A DNA stretch of 5,471 nt from Candidatus Eiseniibacteriota bacterium (GCA_023132135.1 JAGLYR010000120.1:1-5471); one strand, 5' to 3'. Counted from the stretch's first letter, positions 1-5,433 are shown. Program-made: numbers and translations. The notes: generated by a model not told the origin, from the letters alone.

Positions 1-75
1 GGGACGACGGGCGCGATAGCTCCGCGGGGGTATGATGCCCTTTTCCCTGTACTAGGGACTACGGACTGCTCTTAC
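1..75. other. Non-coding flank downstream of the regulator gene
   Basis: No gene is visible here. It is the 3' flank of the minus-strand operon. Its only structure is a 7-bp-period repeat (49-69) and a short inverted repeat CCCT-GTACT-AGGG (45-57). On the minus strand that hairpin is followed by AAAAGGG, not a T-run, so it does not qualify as an intrinsic terminator for the operon. Confidence 0.6.
49..69. repeat. Degenerate 7-bp tandem repeat (three units)
   Basis: Three consecutive heptamers, GTACTAG, GGACTAC and GGACTGC, keep ACT at exactly the same place in each unit (51-53, 58-60, 65-67). The array lies just past the regulator stop codon. Similar short-period repeats occur in the other non-coding stretches of this window. 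Three units is short, so chance is not excluded. Confidence 0.4.
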
Positions 76-1446
76 TCACCCCTTCGGCTTCTCCACCCCA
101 TACCGCCTCATCTTCCGATGCAGATTCGCCCGGTCGGTGTTCAGGGCCCTCGCTGCTTCGGCGACGTTCCAGCCCGCCGATTCAAGAGCCTGAACAATGA
201 GGTCCTTTTCGTAGGACTCAACTGCCGTCCGCAGCGATTTCGCACACGGTGCGCTGGAGATCGCCTCATCCTGGAGCTCGGCAATATGCTCAGCGCCGAT
301 CTCCGCATCCTCCGTCATGATCACGAGCCGTTCGATCGCGTTCCGGAGCTGGCGCACATTCCCGGGCCAGTCCATCTGCTGAAGACGCGCAATCGCACCA
401 GGCATCAACGTCTTGGCGAGGGCCTCGTCTTCCTGCGAGTACATGTCCAGGAGGTGCCGGGCGAGGGCCGGTATGTCTTTGCGCCGCTTCCGTAGTGGCG
501 GGACGGAAATGGGAATCACGGAAACACGATAGTAGAGATCGTCCCGGAAATTCCCGTCTTCGATCTCCTTCTTGAGATCCTTGTTGGTGGCCGAGATCAT
601 ACGGACGTCGATGGAGATCGGCTGACCGCCGCCGACCCTCTCTATCTCGTTCTCTTCGAGGACCCGGAGCAGCTTGGCTTGGGTTTCCAGGCTCATGTCT
701 CCGATCTCGTCCAGGAGAATCGTTCCCATGTGAGCGAGCTCGAAGCGACCGCGGCGCTGCCGATCCGCACCCGTGAACGCCCCTTTCTCATGACCGAAGA
801 GCTCGCTTTCAATCAGGTCCCGCGGGATGGCGGCACAGTTGACCTTAATGAAGGGCCCGTCGCTCCGGTTGCTGTTGTCGTGGATCGCCCGGGCCACCAG
901 CTCCTTCCCTGTTCCGCTCTCACCCATGATGAGAACCCGGCCGGTGGATGGAGCGGCCTTCGCGATCTGCCGGTACAGCATCCGCATGGGCTCGGAATCG
1001 CCGATCATGACGGACGTGCTCTTGACCCGCGTCTGCAGATCCACATTCTCCTGACGGAGCGATTGGGCTTCCAGGGCATTGTGGATGGAGAGGGTCAGCC
1101 GCTGCGGCTCCAGGGGTTTCTCCAGGAAATCGTAGGCTCCCAGCCTGGTCGCCTTCACCGCAGTGTCGATCGTTGCGTGTCCCGACATCATGATCACAGG
1201 GGTATCCACACCCTTCCCCTTGAGTTGGGCCAGGAAGGCGACTCCATCCATACCCGGAAGAAGAACGTCCAGGAGAATGAGATCGGGAGATTCCTCATCG
1301 AGCACGCCAAGAGCTGTCTCGGCGTCCGCAGCTTCGATCACTCGATATCCCTCATCCGACAGCACGCCCTTGAGTGATGCCCGGATTCCCGCCTCATCGT
1401 CAACGACGAGGATTCCCGGGGCTCCACGATTGCTACTTGCCGACAT
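76..1446 (-). CDS. Sigma-54-dependent response regulator, NtrC family (NtrX-like)
   Basis: Cytoplasmic transcription activator of 456 residues, the usual length for NtrC-family regulators, with all three domains intact. The receiver domain (about 11-125) has the acidic pair D16/D17, phospho-acceptor D60 in LLDVLLPGMDG, switch residue S88 and K110. The AAA+ domain (about 148-385) has Walker A GESGTGKE (175-182), the sigma-54-contacting loop GAFTGA (222-227), Walker B LLDE (244-247) and the WPGNVRQLRN segment (360-369). A Fis-type helix-turn-helix occupies about 405-450. The family uses ATP hydrolysis to open sigma-54 RNA polymerase promoters from upstream sites. The gene directly follows its kinase, with the kinase TGA touching its ATG and AGGAGG 5 nt upstream, so translation is probably coupled. 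The receiver sequence and kinase pairing look NtrX-like. A nitrogen role is not implied: the nearby sigma-54 promoter suggests control of an envelope gene. The class is certain, the orthologue name is not. Confidence 0.96.
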   Translation of the reverse strand: MSASSNRGAPGILVVDDEAGIRASLKGVLSDEGYRVIEAADAETALGVLDEESPDLILLDVLLPGMDGVAFLAQLKGKGVDTPVIMMSGHATIDTAVKATRLGAYDFLEKPLEPQRLTLSIHNALEAQSLRQENVDLQTRVKSTSVMIGDSEPMRMLYRQIAKAAPSTGRVLIMGESGTGKELVARAIHDNSNRSDGPFIKVNCAAIPRDLIESELFGHEKGAFTGADRQRRGRFELAHMGTILLDEIGDMSLETQAKLLRVLEENEIERVGGGQPISIDVRMISATNKDLKKEIEDGNFRDDLYYRVSVIPISVPPLRKRRKDIPALARHLLDMYSQEDEALAKTLMPGAIARLQQMDWPGNVRQLRNAIERLVIMTEDAEIGAEHIAELQDEAISSAPCAKSLRTAVESYEKDLIVQALESAGWNVAEAARALNTDRANLHRKMRRYGVEKPKG

Positions 1447-1457
1447 TCACGCCTCCT
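1447..1457 (-). promoter_or_regulatory. Ribosome binding site and TGA/ATG junction coupling kinase to regulator
   Basis: On the minus strand AGGAGG (1452-1457) sits inside the last kinase codons, 5 nt before the regulator ATG (1444-1446). The kinase TGA (1447-1449) directly precedes that ATG with no gap. This arrangement fixes the regulator start and is typical of translational coupling, which would keep kinase and regulator levels linked. Confidence 0.8.
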
Positions 1458-3000
1458 CTTTCCCTCTCCCAGCCGGAAACCACAGCCGAAACACCGTCCC
1501 CCGTCCCTCCTCACTTTCCACCTCGACCGTCCCTCCATGATCCGTCACAATGCGGTGCACGATGGCTAACCCCAACCCGCTCCCCCGCTTCCTGGTCGTC
1601 ACGTAGGGTTCAAACACATGATCCCGGATATCCACCGGCAACCCCGGACCGCTGTCCGCGACGGAAACCCGGACCCCCGGCCTTGCGGGGGGGGCAACCT
1701 TCTCCAACCGGACGGCAATGGTCCCACCCGACGGCATGGCCTCCAGGGCATTCTTGATCAGGTTGCCCAGCACTTGGCGGTACTGGTCGGGATCCACGGG
1801 AATCCGGGGCAACCCATCCGGGATGTCCAGCTGCACCGTCACCCCCGCGCTTAGCTCTTTGTAGAGATCCAGCACCGATCCGCTCAGCTCCCCAAGATCA
1901 GAGGACACGGGATTCGGCTGAGGCATCCGCGCGAACCTGGAGAATTCGTCGGCCAGCCGCCGGAGATTGGCAACCTCAGTATCCATGAGATCGAGGCACT
2001 CGGTGAAAACCATCTGTGCCTCGCGATTCACCTCCGGCATTCGTTTCCGGAGCCGGTGAATCGAGAGCTGAACCGGAGTGAGCGGGTTCTTGATTTCGTG
2101 GGCAATTCGTCGCGCCACGTCCCGCCACGCCGCCGCTCGCTCGGCCCGTCTCAGGTTCTCCTTCGAGAGCCTGAGATCCCCGGTCATCTGGTTGAAAGAG
2201 CCGACCAGGAGCCCGATCTCATCCTTGGCCCGCACCTGAACGGGATGATCCAGATCCCCCAGGGAAACACGCCGGGTTCCCTTCACCAGTTCCAGTATGG
2301 GGCTGGAGATACTCCGGCCCAGCATCCGGCTCACAATCAGGGACGCAAGTACCACCAGCGCCACCAGCACCACGGTTCCGACCACAACCGTCGCAATCTG
2401 AATCCGCTCGTAGCCCGCCAGTCGCCGGTAGAGATCCGCATCGGAGGCCAATCGACGGATGCGGCTCATGACCTCGGCGGGAGGCTGGATACCCACGAGC
2501 AGCACATCGTCTCCTTCTCCCACGGGGAGAAGCGCGCAAACCGACCTGCTCTCCAGATCCAGAGGCGGCGAGCACGAGCCCGAGAGAGCAGCCTCCGCCA
2601 AGGCCGGTTCCAGTTCCTCTTGCGGGCCCTCCGCACCACCTGCCGCCCAGACCTTCCACCTTCCCCCCTCCCGGCGATAGATGGCCAGCAGATCCAACCC
2701 CACCTCGGATGCATTGTTCCGAAGGAACCTGGACACCTCTGCACCGTCGGCCTCCGGATCCAGCAGGACCAGCAGGAACTCGCCCGCCTGGACCGCTTCC
2801 TGCCGGTAGTGCTCCAGGCTTTCCCGCGCCACCGCCAGGGAGTTGTTGATCGTGCGCTCAATGCCCGGATTCTGCCAATACTCGATGGTGTCGGTTGCAA
2901 AACGAAGATAGAAAAACGTCAGCAGCGCGATGGGGATGACGGCTACAAGAACGAAGCAGAGAACCAGTCGTGTGCGGAATCCGATGCGCAGTGTAGACAT
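1447..3000 (-). CDS. Membrane sensor histidine kinase, NtrY-like
   Basis: Inner-membrane kinase of 517 residues, likely phosphorylating the regulator encoded next to it. Order of parts: short cytoplasmic N-terminus, TM1 (about 11-33), periplasmic domain of about 165 residues (34-199), TM2 (about 202-224), HAMP linker (about 225-278), HisKA with H301 in RRIAHEIKNPLTPVQLS, and HATPase with N-box N413/N417, G1 DSGPGL (449-454), F-box FEPY (463-466) and G2 GSGLGLAI (473-480). All catalytic motifs are intact. The text around H301 is characteristic of NtrY-type kinases, but there is no obvious PAS domain between HAMP and HisKA, and only two membrane spans. I do not recognise the periplasmic fold (Cache-like is possible); it contains two cysteines, C143 and C155. 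The ATG at 3000 places TM1 correctly, although the upstream GGTGGG is a weak ribosome site. An uninterrupted C8 coding tract lies at 1687-1694. Promoter candidate: 3075-3103. Confidence 0.95.
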   Translation of the reverse strand: MSTLRIGFRTRLVLCFVLVAVIPIALLTFFYLRFATDTIEYWQNPGIERTINNSLAVARESLEHYRQEAVQAGEFLLVLLDPEADGAEVSRFLRNNASEVGLDLLAIYRREGGRWKVWAAGGAEGPQEELEPALAEAALSGSCSPPLDLESRSVCALLPVGEGDDVLLVGIQPPAEVMSRIRRLASDADLYRRLAGYERIQIATVVVGTVVLVALVVLASLIVSRMLGRSISSPILELVKGTRRVSLGDLDHPVQVRAKDEIGLLVGSFNQMTGDLRLSKENLRRAERAAAWRDVARRIAHEIKNPLTPVQLSIHRLRKRMPEVNREAQMVFTECLDLMDTEVANLRRLADEFSRFARMPQPNPVSSDLGELSGSVLDLYKELSAGVTVQLDIPDGLPRIPVDPDQYRQVLGNLIKNALEAMPSGGTIAVRLEKVAPPARPGVRVSVADSGPGLPVDIRDHVFEPYVTTRKRGSGLGLAIVHRIVTDHGGTVEVESEEGRGTVFRLWFPAGRGKEEA

Positions 3001-3007
3001 GACCCAC

Positions 3008-3085
3008 CAGTGCTCAGTGCTTCGCGCCGTGCTTCGTACGAAGGGAAAGTGCTTTGTGAGGTCTATCCACCGGGATCGTACTTCG
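3008..3085. repeat. Cluster of GTGCTTCG-like repeats, possible operator array
   Basis: A perfect 7-bp tandem CAGTGCT-CAGTGCT (3008-3021) leads into GTGCTTCG at 3017-3024 and again at 3029-3036, GTGCTTTG at 3049-3056 and GTACTTCG at 3078-3085, all in the same orientation. The cluster covers the expected 5' leader of the kinase mRNA and the -10 element of its candidate promoter. It may be a binding array, for example for autoregulation, or a degenerate short-period repeat like those elsewhere in the window. Confidence 0.45.
3032..3043. promoter_or_regulatory. Perfect 12-bp palindrome, candidate operator
   Basis: CTTCGTACGAAG equals its own reverse complement. It lies about 32-43 bp upstream of the kinase start codon, downstream of the candidate -10. 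Fis-type HTH dimers such as the one on the adjacent regulator bind inverted repeats, so this is a plausible autoregulatory site. It does not match the enteric NtrC consensus. It is about 280 bp upstream of the sigma-54 promoter, which is further than is usual for an activator site. Confidence 0.35.
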
Positions 3086-3103
3086 AGTCGACCGCCGGGT
3101 CAA
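3075..3103 (-). promoter_or_regulatory. Candidate sigma-70-type promoter for the kinase-regulator operon
   Basis: Read on the minus strand, TTGACC (3098-3103, five of six bases of the -35 consensus) is followed by a 17-bp spacer and TACGAT (3075-3080, four of six bases of the -10 consensus). Transcription would start near 3068, giving a leader of about 68 nt before the kinase ATG. The spacing is ideal and the -10 is moderate. The primary sigma consensus of this organism is unknown. Confidence 0.5.
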
Positions 3104-3122
3104 TCACAGAACGATACTACGA

Positions 3123-3178
3123 CGGAGCGAGGGGGCGACAAGGCGAGGGGGCGAGAGCGCGAGAGGGCGAGAGGGTCA
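3123..3178. repeat. Octamer tandem repeat ending in GCGA (six to seven units)
   Basis: Consecutive 8-bp units from 3123 are CGGAGCGA, GGGGGCGA, CAAGGCGA, GGGGGCGA, GAGCGCGA and GAGGGCGA, with a decayed seventh, GAGGGTCA. The period is exactly 8 bp, and CGA is kept in all six good units (GCGA in all six). The plus strand is almost entirely purine apart from the C of CGA. It lies between the two divergent promoters. Function is unknown; it may be a spreading short repeat family, a strand-asymmetric structure or a protein array. Confidence 0.7.
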
Positions 3179-3318
3179 ATCCGACACACCCAATCCGCGT
3201 CCGAGCTACACAACCGAAGGCGCCATCCATCGCCGGCGGATCTCGGCTACCACTGTAACTCATTTACAAGAAAAGAAATGGCTACATCCACTGCCACACG
3301 GAGCGTATCGAGTCCACT

Positions 3319-3333
3319 TGGCACACCAGTTGC
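3319..3333 (+). promoter_or_regulatory. Sigma-54 (RpoN) -24/-12 promoter for the outer-membrane gene
   Basis: TGGCAC (3319-3324), five intervening bases and TTGC (3330-3333) match the core of the sigma-54 consensus TGGCAC-N5-TTGC exactly. The invariant GG (3320-3321) and GC (3332-3333) are 10 nt apart, as required. Transcription would start near 3345, giving a leader of about 68 nt before the ATG at 3413. The gene for a GAFTGA-containing sigma-54 activator sits on the other side of the same intergenic region, which strongly supports function. Confidence 0.82.
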
Positions 3334-3401
3334 GTATGCTCATGAAAGGGAGCCGGAACACTCCCCTGGAACATTCCAGTTCCCCTTTGATATCCCCCCT
3401 T

Positions 3402-3406
3402 GGAGG
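3402..3406 (+). promoter_or_regulatory. Shine-Dalgarno for the first start (ATG 3413)
   Basis: GGAGG, extending to GGAGGTG at 3402-3408, lies 6 nt before the ATG at 3413. It is the strongest ribosome site in the leader and the reason for choosing 3413 as the annotated start. Confidence 0.75.
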
Positions 3407-3412
3407 TGTATC

Positions 3413-5383
3413 ATGGCACGGATTCTGAAGATTCTGAAGACAGTGGGCGACCGTCACTTTACCCGTCTGCATTCCCCATGGAGGTTTCGGATGACAAGAG
3501 GCGGCCTGACCCTCGCTCTGGTGTTTCTCGTGTTCGCGAGCGCCACTGCAGAAGCTGCTGTATCGGACGACGCGGATGGAGACCGCACGAAGAGAGAATT
3601 GAGAAAAGAAGCCCTCCGCCACGCGCCGGGACTCGACCGGGACGCCGAGCTCATGTCCGACGATTTTGTCCTGGACGAGGGCGAAGTCTACCGGGGCGAT
3701 CTCATCGTGCACGGCAACCTGGACATCCTCGGCCTTCTCAAGGGCGACGTAGTGGCCTTTGGTGACATCCGCCTGGGCCCCGAGGCGGAGATCCGGGGAG
3801 ACGTGGTGGCCATCGGGGGCCGGATTACGCGAGACGAAGGGTCGGAGGTGCGCGGGGACGTGGTGGAGGTGCGGGAGCAGTGCGACTCCGTGGGCGCCAG
3901 GGGAATCACCACGAGGGTATGTGCTTTCGAGTCGGGGTCTCATCTCTTTCCCAAGGGGAAAGACGGAGGGGTTCTCTTCCGGTACAAGGATGCCGCCGTC
4001 GATGAAGTCTACCTTGTGGGGGATTTCAACGACTGGGACGAAGAGGCGGACCCCATGGTCCGGGACGGAGACCTCTGGAAGCTGACCGTACCTCTGGAGA
4101 AGGGCCGCTATGAATACGCCTTCATCGTGGATGGAGAGTGGACCACCGATCCATCGAATCCCGATGAAGTGAAGGACCGGGAGGAGGATCTCGTCTACTC
4201 GGTGATTCACGTGAAGCGCAGTGGGAAGGTCCAGAAACCCAGGAAGCGATTGACCCTCCGCGTGCACACGCACGAGGACCATGTTTTTGACATGACCGCC
4301 CGCTACAACCGGGTTGACGCGTTCTATCTTGCAGGTAGCCTGGCCTTCGAACACCGGGAAACCTATGTGCCGAGCGCGCGGGCCCGGCTGGGCTATTCCT
4401 GGGGACGCGAGGAGTGGTTGGGCGAAGTGGAGGTTTCTCAGCCCGTCATCGGATGCGACAACGGACTCTCCCTGGGGTTCAACTACCACCAGGATACGTA
4501 CAGTCACGATTTCGATGAGGAGATCATCGGAGATACAGAAAACACACTGGCGGGGATTTTCCTGAAGGAGGATTTCCGGGACTACTACGAGAGGGTGGGC
4601 GCGTCCGTCTTCGCGAACGTGAAGGCGGGGAGCCACGTCAATATCCGCGTGGAGTACTGGAAGGACGATCTGGCGTCCCTCGCTCAGAACACGGATTGGG
4701 CCCTCTTTGGCGGGGACAAATGTTTCCGCTGCAATCCGTCACTGCACACGAACATGCCCTATTGCGATCTTCGCCGAGTATCCATGTGCTCCATGCGCAT
4801 GTGCTCCATGGGAGAGGTCTTCGACCCATCTACTCCGGAGCTGGGAACAATGAAGAGCCTGTGGGGTCTTTACACTCTGGACCTCCGCAACGATAAGGAG
4901 AACCCGACCCGGGGTCTGTACGCGCGGATCGGGGGCGAGAAGGCCGGTGGGGATCTCGGTGGGAACTACACCTTCGCCAAGTACTGGGCGGACGTCCGGA
5001 AGTACACAAAAATCGGGCCCCGGTGGTACCTCGATCTCCGTATGTTGGCCGGCGCAGCGGAAGATGACCTGCCTCCCTGGAAGCAGTACTACGTAGGCGG
5101 TATCGGGACCCTGACCGCGCGCAGGTTCAAGGAATTCCGGGGTGATCGGGTTCTCCTGGGCAGTCTGGAATACCGGGTTGGCCTGGGATCCGACATTCAC
5201 GGTGCTTTCTTTCTGGATTCGGGAGACGCGTGGTCCCCAGAGGAGAGGAACTGCGACATCAAGACCGACGTCGGGATTGCGCTTATGGATTCCGACAATG
5301 ATTTCCGCGTGAGCTATGCAAAGAAATCCGAGGATCTTTCCGGGGACGGCGTGTGGACATTGCGACTGAATCGAACCTTCTAG
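3413..5383 (+). CDS. Exported CBM48-containing Omp85-like outer-membrane protein
   Basis: Predicted outer-membrane protein of 656 residues from the ATG at 3413. A second in-frame ATG at 3491 (M27, 630 residues) also has GGAGG 6 nt upstream and gives a textbook signal peptide: MTRGG, hydrophobic core, cleavage near AEA-AV. Using the longer numbering: a bactofilin-like beta-solenoid with GDLIV/GDVVA/GDVVAIGG/GDVVEV repeats (about 92-153); an AMPK-type CBM48 domain (about 183-267) with FNDW, LWKL and YEYAFIVDGEW; a beta-barrel region (about 275-656) with the Omp85-type motif DLRNDKENPTRG (490-501), the GG...ARRF loop-6-like segment (562-572), GDRVLLGSLEYR, and terminal aromatic F656 as expected of a BAM-recognised strand. 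No POTRA domain is apparent. A Cys/Met-rich insert (437-466) is unusual. The sigma-54 promoter upstream implies control by the adjacent regulator. The role is unknown; translocation, glycan binding or envelope scaffolding are possible. Barrel class is fairly sure, substrate is not. Confidence 0.88.
   Translation: MARILKILKTVGDRHFTRLHSPWRFRMTRGGLTLALVFLVFASATAEAAVSDDADGDRTKRELRKEALRHAPGLDRDAELMSDDFVLDEGEVYRGDLIVHGNLDILGLLKGDVVAFGDIRLGPEAEIRGDVVAIGGRITRDEGSEVRGDVVEVREQCDSVGARGITTRVCAFESGSHLFPKGKDGGVLFRYKDAAVDEVYLVGDFNDWDEEADPMVRDGDLWKLTVPLEKGRYEYAFIVDGEWTTDPSNPDEVKDREEDLVYSVIHVKRSGKVQKPRKRLTLRVHTHEDHVFDMTARYNRVDAFYLAGSLAFEHRETYVPSARARLGYSWGREEWLGEVEVSQPVIGCDNGLSLGFNYHQDTYSHDFDEEIIGDTENTLAGIFLKEDFRDYYERVGASVFANVKAGSHVNIRVEYWKDDLASLAQNTDWALFGGDKCFRCNPSLHTNMPYCDLRRVSMCSMRMCSMGEVFDPSTPELGTMKSLWGLYTLDLRNDKENPTRGLYARIGGEKAGGDLGGNYTFAKYWADVRKYTKIGPRWYLDLRMLAGAAEDDLPPWKQYYVGGIGTLTARRFKEFRGDRVLLGSLEYRVGLGSDIHGAFFLDSGDAWSPEERNCDIKTDVGIALMDSDNDFRVSYAKKSEDLSGDGVWTLRLNRTF
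3480..3493 (+). promoter_or_regulatory. Internal Shine-Dalgarno and alternative start (ATG 3491)
   Basis: GGAGG (3480-3484) lies 6 nt before an in-frame ATG (3491-3493), the same spacing as at the first start. Initiation here removes a 26-residue basic N-terminal extension and leaves a standard short n-region before the signal-peptide core. On protein grounds this start is at least as plausible as 3413. Confidence 0.55.
4783..4810 (+). repeat. Direct repeat inside the barrel gene encoding MCSM-R-MCSM
   Basis: The 13-bp sequence CATGTGCTCCATG occurs at 4783-4795 and 4798-4810, a 15-bp period that preserves frame. It encodes the duplicated peptide MCSM-R-MCSM within the Cys/Met-rich insert. 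The exact identity at synonymous positions suggests a recent in-frame duplication. Confidence 0.8.
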
Positions 5384-5405
5384 AGCCTGGGTTATTCATG
5401 AATCC

Positions 5406-5433
5406 CTGCTGCGAGCGGCGGACAGCAGTATTT
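5406..5433 (+). terminator. Weak candidate terminator after the outer-membrane gene
   Basis: CTGCTG (5406-5411) and CAGCAG (5423-5428) can pair as a 6-bp stem with an 11-nt loop, followed by TATTT (5429-5433). The T-run is short and the loop long, so this is a poor intrinsic terminator. A second small inverted repeat, ATTCATGAAT (5394-5403), lies just before it between GGG and CCC. Confidence 0.25.

Larger units (their letters stand above)
3001..3412. other. Divergent intergenic regulatory region between kinase operon and outer-membrane gene
   Basis: No convincing gene lies in these 412 bp. From left to right it holds a GTGCTTCG-like repeat cluster with a perfect palindrome (3008-3085), a candidate sigma-70-type promoter for the kinase (3075-3103), an octamer repeat (3123-3178), a mixed stretch with GGCG/CGCC inverted bases near 3219-3234, a locally AT-rich patch (about 3256-3280), a sigma-54 promoter (3319-3333) and a leader of roughly 68 nt with a strong Shine-Dalgarno. 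The direct repeat GGGTCAATC occurs at 3097-3105 and 3173-3181. The AT-rich patch between upstream sites and the sigma-54 promoter is where a DNA-bending protein such as IHF often binds, but I see no clear IHF consensus. Confidence 0.75.

Noticed and set aside
45-57. Inverted repeat CCCT-GTACT-AGGG as a terminator for the regulator operon
   Set aside because: The stem is only 4 bp, and on the minus strand it is followed by AAAAGGG and not a T-run. The TTTT is on the wrong side for that direction.
3008-3178. CRISPR array
   Set aside because: The repeats are 7-8 bp, contiguous and degenerate, with no unique spacers and no cas genes.
2056-3258. Plus-strand open frame of about 400 codons across the kinase and the intergenic region
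   Set aside because: It overlaps the intact kinase in antisense and runs through the repeats and promoters. The translation is rich in Arg, Gln and His with no domain signature.
3318-3346. TTGGCA followed 17 bp later by CATGAA as a sigma-70 promoter for the outer-membrane gene
   Set aside because: The -35-like hexamer is part of the sigma-54 -24 element, and CATGAA is a very poor -10. The sigma-54 reading explains more bases with exact spacing.
2930-3412. Upstream extension of the outer-membrane frame, including an in-frame ATG at 3278
   Set aside because: The extension runs through the divergent promoters and the octamer repeat and encodes low-complexity sequence. The ATG at 3278 lies upstream of the sigma-54 -24/-12 element and lacks a GGAGG-type site, so it would not be on the expected transcript.
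3260-4636. Long minus-strand open frame of about 458 codons opposite the outer-membrane gene
   Set aside because: It is fully antisense to a gene with clear domains, and its translation is low-complexity with no recognisable motif. Such shadow frames are common in GC-rich DNA.
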